From: Mansonella perstans
Taxonomy: Eukaryota > Nematoda > Chromadorea > Rhabditida > Onchocercidae
Length of the DNA stretch: 64,000 nt
Assembly (NCBI GenBank): GCA_037074765.1
Contig: JBAMDO010000251.1
Coordinates: forward strand, 1-64,000
Direction of reading: 5' to 3'
Notes under the pieces: model-generated
What the model was told of the DNA's origin: nothing
Database searches by the model: none
The model's input: the letters and a program-made list of their open reading frames with translations, nothing else
Made by a program: the position numbers and the translations under genes
Part shown: one piece after another, positions 23,080 through 35,632 of the stretch
Position numbering within the stretch: position 1 is the first letter of the stretch
How the letters are laid out: each line of letters opens with the position of its first letter

Positions 23080-26000
23080 AGCGAAGATTAGAATCAGTGC
23101 CGAATTACAATTCAGAATCAGTAGTACGGAGATCTCAGCCAACTTGCAAATGAACCAACAGTCAACTTACCAGTATGCTTCTAACGTTATCCAAGCTATC
23201 GGTATGGATCGCCGGTAAGTGGAAAAGTGTCTTATGATTCGTAGCTATTCCACGAATTATTTCCAATAAAACAAATCTTTCCTTTAGTCTTAAATGATTA
23301 TCCATCCCATCAGAACATTCATCTTACCTTAAACAAATATCGTAGCTTCGTTATTTTTATTATAAATATATCCCCGTCTCATTTTTTTCGGCTTGAAAAT
23401 TTCCCGTTGGAAGTAAAACTGTCAACGAAAAATGCTGGTAAAGCTCTGACTGCAGAGCCAAAATTCTACATTTGTGAGCAAATAAAAATTGAGGTTAGGA
23501 TTCCGAACAAATTGAATTTGACGATTTATTAATTCATTAATATGCGAAGGAAAAAATTCATAAAACCGGAAAAAATGTTGGCTCTATTGCTTTGCAAAAT
23601 TTCCAAATAACAACATAAGGAAACAAATAATAAAATTTCAAATAGATAAGGAAAAATTTTGGTTGCTCCAGTGTATCTTTTTTCCTAATGAAGCGACTTC
23701 TACAATTACACTGCCAGCATGCGCTAATGGATCATTCAGAGTTATCTTGGCCAATGAATAAGTGATTTCTTCAGAAATTACCATTGAGATCTTGAGAGAA
23801 AATCAATATCACAACAATGACTACCAATAAATACGACAGGTAGCTGTCAGTTGCTAAAATCCCATTACTGTTTATTCATTACAATTCCTGACGTCGTAAT
23901 ACTAAACATCAAAGATTAGTAAAAGTGACCGATTAAGATGGAGTCCATTCTGGTAGCCTTGGATTATTGGCGTGAGAAATAGTGAAGCGTCGTGTTCGTT
24001 GAGGTTGCTGCTGAATCTGTCGAGGGGTGACGGAGCATCGGAACTGGAATTGGAACTGTACCTCCGCAGTAGACCCTATCTGTTGACTGTAGCACTAATG
24101 AGCACGCACAACAAAAGATTTAGGCGTGGTGTTGTACAATTTGTTAGGTACTTATGCAAAGACTGCACGTTTAGAGTGCATATAAGGAATTACGAGTAAG
24201 CTTGATGATTAATACCATGAGATAACAAGGAAGATTGACAAAGATTTGCAGAGGACAATGTGGGCTTTGTGAATTACCGTAGACATACTACAAGCTACAT
24301 AAACAGTTAAAATACCAAAAGAAAAATCCACCTCAGTTTTATCGACAACATATAACAAAACAGTTTTTAAATCTACAAATGTTGAGAGAGGTTGAAAATT
24401 CATACCATATTTCTCTAAATTATTAGAAATTTTATATTGGCGAACCTAATATAAGCAAATTTTGGTGGATTGTAAAATTAAATAATCGGAAGGTATTAGG
24501 AAATGTTTATGTACGGAATATATCACAACATTTTCAACTGTTATCGAAAAGCTAATATCTGATAAAGATGACTGTTGGTACCAGCTAAATTGCCCCGCAA
24601 TTAACTACTCTAGTAAGCTGTTTTGATTCATTTAGGTTTTTTTGATTCCGGCATATTACAAATGCAATTATTATTGGACTAAAAATTATTCGTCAAATGA
24701 TATTACAAATTTATACCAATAGCTGCAAACCAGCCTATAAGTATCTATAAAAAATGATCTGGTAATTTTGCATTGCGATGAATTTTTTTAAACTCATGGT
24801 TAAATAATATTAACGAGGAACTAAAGCTACTTTCCTTTAGATAAGCGAAGAGAAAAAAGTATCGATTCAACCAGTGTGTTGGAATTTATTCTTATCAAGT
24901 AGATCCATCCAGTATATTCCTGAAAGATAGCTTTAGTGGGGAGCAATAACAATTTCTTATTCATTGCAAATTTAAGAACCAACCAAACTTTTTTATGATC
25001 ATTTTCTCTTAAACGTAGAAATACTTTTTAGTAAAAAGTATATTCACACATTTGATGTGTTTTTGCATATTATTTAATCTATATAAAACAAAAACACCTA
25101 TTTCCAAATTCTGATCCGGTAAGTGGGAAAGTGTTTTGATTAATAACACATCCCAGGAATTATTTCCAAAAATCTTCCTGCCCTTAGCATTAAATAATTA
25201 TTGCTGTTTTAAACACAATCATATTTTCCACATAGCTCCGTCATTTTTATTAGAAATATTTCTCTGCTTCATTTTTCTCAGCTTCAAACTATTCGTTGAC
25301 AATAAAAGTATGACAAGGCGAAATTCTATGTATAAGCAAAACAAATGAAAATGACCATTAACTCTTAATAATAGAACTAGTTTTTCTTGTTGGTTAGATC
25401 ATTCGTTAGGATAAATCATTAAAAAATGTATCTGAATCGAAGCAGAACATAAAATATTTGAGCCATGAGGTAGAATAAATTAGAATTCTCTTTATGTTTT
25501 GTCATTTTCGAGTCGCAAATTTTTCCAAAAAAAAGAAAATGTAGAGAATAGTTTGATGAATAGCTCTAATTTCAAGTTTCAAGTCCATTTTAATAAACTT
25601 TTGATTAATTAATTTTGCGTTAATAGGTAAATCATAAACTGCAATTTTCACGCCATATTGCGACACCAACTAGTTCATAAAAACGGAATCAGAAATATTT
25701 ATAAAACCCTGATTTTCTGAGACCATTACATGAAGACATGAACACAAGGAGTGCTAAATGCTATGAAGTAGCATTATCGATTAATGTTCATATTTTTAAT
25801 TTATAATGTTCCTGTAGGATTGTGACATTCAAGAATTTAAATTTAAATATTTTTGGCAAATTCAGGAAACTTTTTTTAGATAAGCAATGAAGCAGAACCA
25901 CAAATATCTTACATGAAGAAGCAACGTACAACCAACATCATCAGTTAACCGTAAAATGATTAACTGATAAGTGTTGATAAGAGTTGTTGAGGATAGCCAT

Positions 26001-26500
26001 ATCAATGAGAAAGGTTGAGGAATAACTGATGGAACAAAAGTCTTTTAATTCCTGAATCCTCAGTAAATTATGCATTAATCTGACATGAAGGAGATTTTCA
26101 AACTATTTGCAAACACAGATCCATCAAAGTGTACATTTGATTCTTAACGTATGCTTATAAATAGAATTTAGAGTTACACGATAATCAAAATTTTTCACGA
26201 CTTAACAATCCGGAGGTTGAATGTAAATATTCTTATTCTAAAATTTTTTGCAATGCAAGAATAAAAATTATGCGAGGAACGGCTTGACAAATTGTCCTGC
26301 AAATAGTACAGTCTTCAGCTCCGTAATGATTGCAAAGAGGAATGGCTCATTAGCAGTGAATTTGTACGCCGAAAATGAATGTTGCTCTAACTCAGTTGCA
26401 ATGCCTTGAATATCTTCAGCTGGTTCCGTACCTTTTTCATTTACCTGTAAGTAAATAATTAAAGGCTTTAAATTTGTCAAATTATTCATCAAAAAAAGCT
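23080..26500. repeat. Segmental duplication, copy A (includes serpin last exon)
   Basis: Collinear with 28355-31960 over about 3.4 kb at moderate identity with many small indels. Anchors, copy A to copy B: 23086/28361, 23215/28672, 23455/28890, 23700/29100, 24345/29305, 24760/29850, 25400/30770, 25720/31080, 25900/31250, 26335/31803. Each copy also holds an older internal duplication (23215-23440 with 25110-25310, and 28670-28880 with 30105-30310). Apart from the serpin exon I see no convincing gene. A conserved minus-strand ISEEITYSLAK-like reading at about 23640-23800 has a broken counterpart ISEEIAYLLN at about 29190. Confidence 0.8.
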
Positions 26501-28142
26501 TGCATTAAAATTTTCATGGAAGAAAGTTCTACACAAACCTCAATGAATCCTGCGTGCACAAAGTTATCAACACGACTCGGCACTTGCTCTTTTAAAAGCT
26601 CTTTGAAATTAGCTGTTTTGCCGAAAACATTTCTGATACCAATTTGCTGCAGCACATTAATCAAATTCAATTTTCCTTTCAGTTGGAATTTTGGCAAGGA
26701 AATCTGAAATTAAAATAAATTTTAATTGGTGTCATTAAAATATCTTCGACACTTGTTTGAAGAGGAAAAATAAATAAAATAAGCAGTAATAAGCAACAAA
26801 ATTAGTTGCTAGACTTTTTTTTATCTTTCACAAACTTATGCATTAACTTTTTTAACAGGTAATTAGAATTGAATGAATAACTAACAGTGACACGTTGCAT
26901 CTGTGCATCTTCAACGCATTTGAGTAGCTTTTCGCCTGTCAAATTTTTTAGGACATTAGATAAGCCGAAAGGCGTTTTTGGTAATAAAAGAACCATCTCT
27001 ACTCTCTCACCAACGTAAGGCATTTTGATTAGTTTCACAAGATCGTCTTCGTAATACGGTAGCTCTTCAGTTTTTTTCATCATCGGTATCTGAATGACGA
27101 TAAAAAAGATAATTAAGTGGAATATTCAAGGATCAATAAACAAAGACTTTTAATTATAGCAAATATTAACATATTTACCCTTATCATTTGTTTTTCAGAA
27201 ATATGAAATTCTTCTGGCCTCGTTTTTTTATTCATGAATTGTTTGTCCCAAGTGCCTTTGAAATAAATTGCATTCATAAAAAATATATAGATATCACCGT
27301 TGATATTGTCCACTGTTATCATATCCATCATTTTATTTTCTTTGGTAGAAACAATCCAATTGTCTATATCCTGAAAAGTAGTTTTAACTGTTTACGGTCG
27401 TAAATCTAATGATAAGATTTATAGGTTAAAAGAACAATGGTAACAACGATCATTTCATCTATTCTTTTCGACCTTGCCTTTTCCTACATACTACTTATGT
27501 TTTTAATAACTAATCATACATGAACAAGCGTGTGTTTCTCCGCCGAATTGAATTTCTTCAATGTTTCATTGAAGTAATGATGAAACGTTCTCGCGAAACT
27601 TTTTTTTGTAAGTACTTCCTGTTTTACGTAAATCTGATGTTCTAAATCCAACACATAATCATTGCTTTTTGCCCACGCGAAATGATCCAGATTTACCATG
27701 AAGTACAATTGGAGTTCGTATTCGCTTGCACCTGAGAATTTGGATTTATAGTTCGTTTAGAAACGATCAATTTAAAATTTTTGGAATATCTATGTCCCCT
27801 TTTGGCTTTGTTGACACTGGCGATAGGCAAAATTTTGAGATAAGCTATGGGATACGTTTTCAGCGGTTTCTGAATACAGAGCCAATTCTTCGGGCTTAAA
27901 ATTTTTAATCTATAATTACTTCCTCCTAAAGCATAACGTAATTGTTGCTTCGTTTTGCCTTTCGCTGCAAGATAAACCATGAAAAGTGAGCTTGACACCG
28001 CAAAAGGAGATACGACAACTGAGTTATCATCTTCTACTACTTTTTGCAATAAATCCACAGCGAAGTTCCATTGCGCGTCAGTTAAGGAACTAAAAAATAT
28101 AGAAAAGTAAGAAATTAATGTAAAAAAGTAAAAAGTTATCAT
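26268..28142 (-). pseudogene. Serpin (filarial SPN-type), frameshifted first coding exon
   Basis: Serine protease inhibitor fold. Minus-strand exons: about 28142-27800, 27731-27520, 27370-27179, 27089-26886, 26703-26539 and 26444-26268. The first begins with a possible signal peptide (MITFYFFTLISYFSIFF), then LTDAQWNFAVDLLQKV and SPFAVSSSLFMVYLAAKGKT. Exons 3-6 are intact and in phase: NINGD..FFMNAIYFKGTW, LPYYEDDLVKLIKMPYVGER, LPKFQLKGKLNL, FIEVNEKGTEP and PFLFAII..VLFAGQFVKP. After ALGGSNYR the serpin frame (PEELALYSETAENVSHSL) is recovered only with a 1-bp deletion assumed, and that frame meets TAG before the next acceptor. The hinge reads EKGTEPAEDI, with Pro and acidic residues where inhibitory serpins carry small residues. 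Either a recently broken gene or a sequence error in exon 1; the protein would probably be non-inhibitory in any case. An acceptor at about 28090 leaves the true start open. Confidence 0.82.
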
Positions 28143-28354
28143 TATGAAAGGTTATTGAGGTGCTCTAGAAATAATATTCATAAGAAATTTTAAATTTCTT
28201 GCAAACATTTCTCCAAATATGATATGATTTGAGTGCTCGCAATAAGAAGTATTATAGCGGTGATTGTTTGATTAATCATCTCGAAATATCAATACGATAC
28301 TGAAAATGCTGAAATTATCATACGACACAAATGCAGTTCCGATTTTCGTGCATA

Positions 28355-31300
28355 TTAGTGTGAGAGTGAATATTAAAATCAATGACTGAATAATAATTCA
28401 GAATTAGTTGTTTTGAAATCTAAGTCTATTTGCGAATGGATCAACAATGGCCAACTTGCTAACGTTGGTATGTATAAGTGACAAGCGGTTAAGCATACGA
28501 AATCAGTTGTTAACGAAATGCTGAACGTATTTATATTACTAATTTGTAGTTACGCACTGGTGCTTATAAGCAGATGCACTTTTTAATAAAAAATCTACTC
28601 ATGCATTTCATGTATTTTGCATGTCATTCAATCTGTACAAACAATAGGAACACCTGTTTTCAAGTTCTGATACAGTTAAATGGAAAAGTGTTTTGATTAA
28701 TAACTCATCCCAACAAATATTTCCAACAAAACAAATCTTCCTGACTTTTAGCCCTATCAAAACATTCTTTTTTCCTAAACATTAACAAAATGACTTTGCT
28801 TTGTTATTTTTATTACAAATGTTTCCCTCGTTCATTTTTCTCGGCTTCAAAACTTTTCGTTGACAATGAAAAGTAGATACACGATGAAAGAGCCAAAATT
28901 TTACATTTATGCATGAATGAAAATTATCATCAACTGAGGCTGAAATTTTGAATATAATTAAATATGACGATTTATATGCTATTATGAAAATATATGATAA
29001 GGAAAATCCAAAAATTAAAAAAAATGTTGACTTTATTGCACTATATAGAATTTTTCTTCAATAACAACATAAATAACAGAATTTCAAATAAATAAAGATT
29101 TCTTAAGTGAAATGACCTCTGGATTACATTACCAACAGTAGTCAGAAAATCTTCAGAGTTTTCTTTGCTGTTGAGTAAGTAAGCAATTTCTTCGGAAATT
29201 TGAGAATTCGAGAGAAAAATCACAATAGTGATTACTAATGAGTACGATGGATAGCTGTCAATTGCTAAATTCTCGTTACTGCTCTTTATTCACCACAATT
29301 CCTATTGACATATAACAAAACAATTTTCAAATCCACAAATGCTGGGTTAAAAATTTGTAGTAAATTTTTTAAATTATTAAAAACATCAACAAAATGTTCT
29401 ATTAGTGATTGAGTTCACATTTAATTAAATAGTAAATGTTGATAAATTGTAAGATCGACTAAAAATATTAGAAAATGTTTGATATTTATATACGGAATAT
29501 ATCACAATATTTTCAGCTGTTGTTAAAAAGCATCCAATGTCTGACAAAGATGACTGGTAGCATCAGCCAAATTGTCCCAGTCATTTACAATTACTGCTTT
29601 AGATTTCCTTTGCTTCCGACATTTTACAAATGCCATTATTGTTATACTACAAATTGGTGTTGAAATGATATTACAACTTTACATTAATACTTGCAAATCA
29701 GCTTGTTGCCATCTATCCAGCACCACTGTTCCTGCAAGTTAAAAACTCAACAGGCTGAACCAAACAGAGTATTAACCAATGATCTCAAATGTCGAATCGA
29801 TCTGCCAAGACGCAAATAAAATAAAATCACTGATAATAATTCTTTTTGCTAATTTTGAATTCGAAGTTGATTTTTTTAAACTCAGCTAAATATTAACGCA
29901 GGACTAAAACTACTTTCCTTTGGGTAAGCCAAGAAAAAATATGTATTATTGTCAACCAATGTGCTGTAATTTATTTTTGCTTATCAAAAAGATCCAATCA
30001 GAACACTGTGGTAACTTCGATCGAGAGCAATAAAAATCCTTTACTCGTTGCTAATTTAAGATACAATCAAATTTTTTTATATGGAGAAGTGTTTTTTAAT
30101 TTAAAGCTTTTCTCGCGAATTATTTCCAACAAAACGAATCTTCCCGATCTTTACTTTTAAATAATTATTTCTCCTATCAAAATATTGATATGTCCAAAAC
30201 GTCAAAAAATAACATTGCTCCGTTAATTTCATTGCAAATATTTTCCTGCTTCATTTTTCTTCATTCTTCATTTTTTCTTCACTATTCGTTGACAGTAGAA
30301 GTATGACAGAACAAAGTTTTATGTGCATGCGAAAAAAAATGATAAATAAAATTGATCATTAACTGAGAAAAAGATTTGATTCATATTTTTGCTATTAATT
30401 AATCCGTTACAATGATATGCTTCTATGAAAAGTAAAACAATAGCGGCATGCGCTCTTAAGACTTTTAAGTTTTTTTATTGTTTTTCCTTATTGATTAAAT
30501 TATTTCATCTGAAACTTTCACTGATAATTTGATAGAAAATTTTAAAAACTATTACTATAACAACTGCAACATTATTTCCTTCATTCCTTCATTTACTTAT
30601 AATACTTGAATGACTGAAAAAGTGTTTCACTGCAATAAAACTGAAATATAAGGAAGGGCTCACTTTATCATTTATGACATTAATGGTAACTATAAAAATG
30701 CAACAGTTTGCGTGATGAGTGCTGATTTCAATGATCTCATCATAACAGAACTGGTTTCTCCTGTCTGATTAGATTATCCAATGTGGATAAATCATTGAAA
30801 AAGCATTTGATATCGAAGAGAACACAAAATTCTTGACCTCTTAGGAGAATAAATCAGAATTCTCTTTATGTTTTGTCGCCAAAAATTCTTCCAAAAAAAG
30901 GTGCTTCAATTCTTATTTTGAACTTCAACTTCATTCTAGTTAAATTTTTAACTAATTAGTTTTGCGCATAACTTTAAATTGAGTCTGTAATTTTTAAAAC
31001 TGTAATTTTTACATCTTATTGCCACACCAAATAGTTAATAAAAATGGAATCAGGAATATTTATAAAGTCCTGATTTCCTAACACCTTTCATAAAGATATG
31101 AACACAAGAGGTACTCAATGCTATGATGTAGCATTATTAATTATTGTTCATATTTTTGATTATATTATGTATGTTCCTGTGGGCTTCTGACCATTCAAGA
31201 ATTCAAGTTTACATATTTTTGGAAGATTCAAAAAATTTCCAGGTGAGTAATGAAGCAGAACCACAATTTTCTTACGTGAATACGCAACGTTCAACCTTTA

Positions 31301-31960
31301 TCACCAATCAACAGTGAAATGGCTGATTGATAAACGTTAATGAGGATTCCTGAGGAAAATCATATCAGTACGTTGTTTTCACAATGTGAGTACTGCCGAT
31401 AACAAGAAAGGTTGATGATGAGCTATTGAAACCCTGTGATAGTGATGGAACAAAACTCTTTTGGTTCCTGAATCGTCAATAAATTGTGTATTAATCATTT
31501 CCCCAGAGGAGGATTTTAGGCTATTGGCAAACAATGATCTATCAAAAACTATATATACCTGTTTCTTAACTCCAGTTTATATGCAGAATTTAGAGTTGCG
31601 TTGAAAATCAAAATTTTTTATAACTTGGCAATCTGAATGTTGAATGCAGATAGCACTATCTAAAATTCATTACAGGTGCAGCGTAGCAATAAAATTATTC
31701 GAAGAATCATTTGATGAATTGGCCAAAAAATAAAACGATGGCATAGATAAATAACATATAATTTGATGACATTTGATGTTTTCAAATGCTTAATGACTGA
31801 AAAGAGGAATGGCTCATTAGCAGTGAAACCGTGCGTCAAAGATTACGACTTTTTAACTTAATTGCAATGGCAACAGCTGATTTCGCACCTTTTCCATTTC
31901 CCTATAAGTAAATAATTGAAGTTAAATTTGTCAAATTATTCATCAAATTATTTTTTATGT
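28355..31960. repeat. Segmental duplication, copy B (includes decayed serpin exon)
   Basis: Direct-repeat partner of 23080-26500, displaced by about 5.3 kb, beginning right after the 5' end of the serpin. This is what one expects if a unit of about 5.3 kb (flank plus serpin) was once tandemly duplicated. The homology stops at about 31960, where the next serpin exon should lie; retroelement sequence follows instead. Upstream serpin exons of this copy are absent. Confidence 0.8.
31707..31901 (-). pseudogene. Remnant of the last exon of a second serpin
   Basis: Aligns to the last exon of the serpin at 26444-26268. An acceptor (TTTACTTATAG) is followed by GNGKGAKSAVAIA, then a shifted-frame equivalent of FTANEPFLF, and after an insertion VLFFGQFIK and TGA at 31709-31707. 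Stops and indels rule out function. The hinge-equivalent residues (SAVA) are closer to the inhibitory consensus than those of the better-kept copy. Confidence 0.72.
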
Positions 31961-32227
31961 TATAATGAAGATGATGCTGTATGGAAATCAAAAGTCGACT
32001 GAAAAGCTCTGAGTGAAAGGAGATAGCGAATGCTGAATTTATCTTCCGAGACATAATCCGGTAACTGAATTAATTATACTGCAGTGACATGAAAAAATCA
32101 TACCTTGTTGGAATAGCTCACAATGATAAGACGTAAATTCTGAATATCAAAAGGATGGACCAAAATTAAATGAGTTATAAATAAATGAATGGTTTGCAGA
32201 TGATGGACCACCTAATTCAAGTTACTA

Positions 32228-33310
32228 TTATGCCTAACCGTCCTGACATCCGAGTTAAACGTCCAGAACCTTCGCCCAAGTTGGTTTGGATTATCTGGGC
32301 TCTTTTTCTGTTGAGGTCAGCAGCGGTATAATTGAGAAGTGGTAGTCCTATTTACATGTTTCATTACCAGAGTAGCGCATTTAGAGTTGGTAGAGAACTT
32401 ATCTACGTAATGTTTTTTATATGTTCTGAGGAAATTTGCAGCCAGATGCTGGCATTCTGAGCTGATTTAAGCAATTACGCTAGTCAATTTCAATTGGTTT
32501 TCAAGAATATTAAGGAATACAATGACAAATTAGCGGACTTCTTAGCCAGAACAGCAATGATTTATAAAAAAATAATAGCGAATTCCCGCTGGAGGTGGTG
32601 GAATGTACAATCTTTTGTACATTCCACCACCTCGGATAACAAAGCAATGAGACGAGCTATTGGGAGAAAACTACTATGACAGAGGAGAGATTAATTACAT
32701 TAATGGGTGAGATAGCATTCTCAATAAGCGACCAGTAGTAATCTATAACAATTTCGACAACTGCATGATTGTACATCCCATGAATTTTACATCTCGTGTC
32801 TTACCAATCTTATCTATTAGTGACCATAAAACCCAAGACGAATTTATTCTACAGAGGCCAAATCCTAGAAAAAAACTTATCAAATATTGGTTAAAAGCCC
32901 TTAAGATTCTCGATATGTTCTGAGAACTATGGAGAAAGGAGCATTTAAGCAGCTTAAGAAAACGAATGCAGAGGGAACGTATTTCTCAAAAATCTGTGAA
33001 CAGAAGAACGCCAAGTGATTAGAAAAAATGTTTTGATCGATAAACCAGGATTCCTCGAGGTAAGCGAAAGTTAGCAAAAATAAAGGAAATCAAAGAAGGC
33101 AAGAGTTGAAAAAAAAAAAAAAAAAAACTTATTATTAAGCCAATGAAATATTATATCCTTTCAAAAATAGATGACGAGCGAAATTTAGAGATCGAATTAA
33201 TAGTAGCTGAGAAATTATCGCAACCGGAACCTAAATCTTCGCGAACTGGAAGCGCAGTAAAATGACAAAGTCAAGTGAATTACGCTAAACCAAGAAATGA
33301 ACTTTCATAG
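32228..33310 (+). mobile_element. Decayed BEL/Pao LTR retrotransposon, integrase and pol C-terminus
   Basis: Broken frames on the plus strand read, in order, as the C-terminal half of a BEL/Pao polyprotein: MPNRPDIRVKRPEP, VGLDYLGSFSVEVSS (start of the integrase core), W.SYLHVSLPE (where the family has WVALFTCLTTRAIHLE), YNDKLADFLARTAM, KAMRRAIGRKLL, REMDF-type text around 32770, KKLIKYWLKALKIL..ELWRKE, and a C-terminal ..IDDERNLEIELIVAEKLSQ. Many stops and frameshifts show it is dead. Gag, protease and reverse transcriptase are not found in the window. The end of the frame lies about 25 bp before the right LTR-like repeat, the expected arrangement. Confidence 0.78.
32593..32634. repeat. Perfect 19-bp inverted repeat with 4-nt loop
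   Basis: Arms 32593-32611 and 32616-32634 are perfect reverse complements around a TCTT loop. The left arm is native integrase coding sequence (TGGAGGTGGTGGAATGTAC, family WRGG.YE); the right arm replaces the expected sequence before KAMRRAIG. It looks like a fold-back template switch during replication. Confidence 0.95.
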
Positions 33311-33334
33311 AAGTTAATTTGCTCTAGTTGGGAG

Positions 33335-33858
33335 TGTCGAAAAAATTCCGAAGCAAATATTTCTTCTACTATTTTAATTGAATAATTCATATAGTTTTCC
33401 TCATATATTAATTATAATTGTTTAGCATATATTGAGTGGTAGTGTGTAAATTTTTCCACAAATCATCATGTCTATGGTATAGACAAAGCATCTATTGTAA
33501 CGATTAAACTTATATTTCTAATCTACCAATATGTAATTCTTTATGTATTCCTAAAAGTACAATCATGTCTAAATGGCTATCAATCGTCTTAGATTATACT
33601 GTAGATTCTTTATAATTCTAAAGGTCCAAATCCTTCATTGTCGATGCCTATCAATACTAATAAAATGGATGGAATCAGTCACAGAATACCAGTTCTGTTT
33701 TCAAACGCAGCAATATCCCAAGCTTCATTACTCCTCTTACATATCCAGGAATCAACGATCATCAGAGTGAGCGACTTCATCCCAACCAGTCACCTGTTAA
33801 AAAACTTCCAATCCAATATATGCAAATTTTAATTCGGTAAAAAATCATTGCCACGACA
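33335..33858 (+). mobile_element. Right LTR-like direct repeat (BEL/Pao-type)
   Basis: Starts at TGTCG directly after a short purine tract (TTGGGAG) that follows the pol C-terminus, and ends about ..GACA at 33858, so it has TG..CA-type termini. It is collinear with 22563-23062 in the same orientation. This is the best-supported LTR of the pair. No 5-bp target duplication matching the left copy was seen. Confidence 0.68.
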
Positions 33859-35632
33859 TTTATAAGACTAAACTAGCTCCGTTCGCCCGGTTTTACAGTC
33901 AGAGTTGTTCTACTCCTAGGATAGTTGTCCGAAGTCTAACGAACTGATTCTGCCCTTGGGACACTTTGTCTGTCTGGCATAAAATTCTATCGGAGTTATA
34001 CGCCATCGCCAATACAGGTTACAAACCTACAAGAAGGGCGCGAGCTTTTTCTTCATAACGAAGGATTGTCGGCGAATTAAATAAATGAACATAATTTTGA
34101 ATAAATTTTAAATTAGCTTTTATCAAACGGTTTTGTTTTAGTTGAAATTCAAACTTTCCTTTTTACATTATCATCTAATTCTAATAGCAGATGATTTACT
34201 AGGAACTTGAATTGTGATAAATTCCCCTTCCTGAATCTTGACTTTTTCATACTGGTACTGCCGTTTGAGCCATCTGGATTACTGATCAAAGATTGATGAT
34301 GTCAGCTGGTTTATTGAATTATACTTTTCTTCTCTCTCTTGGGATGTTTTATCTTAAACCGTGATTTTTTTCGATGGTCACACTTATAGTACGTAATAGT
34401 TGATGTGACTTTGAATACGTAAAAATAACATTGAACGTCACGAATTTTAATTTCTTTATTAGCCGAAATGATTAACGAATAATTTCAAGTGAAGTTATAG
34501 TCGTGACGAGTTGATGAATATTTATATTCTTTTACATATATCTTATCTCTTCGCACGTCTCATTTTTTTTCTGCAAGTGCTTAGTGGCAGAATTTAAATT
34601 GATTTAGGACGTGAACATGTGCTTGTTGTGTAGCTTCATTTCTTCTCTGGCATACATAGCTATAAAACATTTTCTATATACTTACGATTAGGTTTAGTGA
34701 TGAAAAGATATGGAATTTGTGAAATGATATAAACTAACAATATAAACTTCAGTTAATCTTCTATCCTCTTATAAGTTAGCTAATATACAAAATGAAAGTC
34801 TTATGACATTGTTGTTATGAATCATTCAACTTCTTGAAGTTATCTGTATTTTCATAATTTTTTGTTTTTGTTTTTTTTTTTTTATTTTTTTTGCTGCTCT
34901 TATGCATTATGATACAGTTTTCTGATATGATAACAATTGCTGTCTTTACAAGCATGCGTCATTGCTCACGTCATCATCATTGCCGCATTTTCTTTGTTCT
35001 TTTGTATTCCCATCACATTTTTCTCCAACAACATTACAAGTGTGTAAAAATTATTTGAAATCTTGACAAAAATTCCAAGAAGATAATTAATAATCTAACA
35101 TTATTTGTCGTTGTTTCATCTTCTGCCGTATATTTTTCTGTTTGAGAATTGCTACGGAAAGAATATCTCAGTTGTATTCTCTTATCATCAAGGATTATTT
35201 GCCAGAAGTTGGAGTGATTGCAGAGAATAAACGAATTAGTTACTTTAGATAATACGACTATGCATTATTAGCATTTGATATGTCTGAATATATAGTTATG
35301 CTTTGGATGAAATTTGTGTCATAACCTTGATCATAGTAACCCGTAGTTAGTACTAAACTGCTTTCAATGAGTCGTAGCTATGAATAAATCAGTACAGAGA
35401 ATTTCTGAAGCAGATTTAAAATTTAGATCACAGTATCCTGATGAGTAATTCGCAGACATTTTCCTAAATCATTCTGGACTCATTATTCCTAACATGTGAA
35501 TTGGATTGATTTCTTTTGCACAATATTTAAGTAATTGTTTTACAAAATGATCAATTGTTTTTAATTGATTGTTAATTTGTTTTGTTGTCTTTTATAGGGT
35601 AGTATAAAAAAAACGTTCGTGTGGGGTGATTA
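33859..35632. other. Intergenic stretch, no gene seen; 5' flank of the phosphatase gene
   Basis: The first 200 bp are more GC-rich than average and may belong to transposon sequence. The rest is AT-rich without coding signals. A possible acceptor (TCTTTTATAG at about 35597) lies about 35 bp before the phosphatase ATG and could be a 5' UTR or trans-splice acceptor; this is inference only. Confidence 0.5.
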
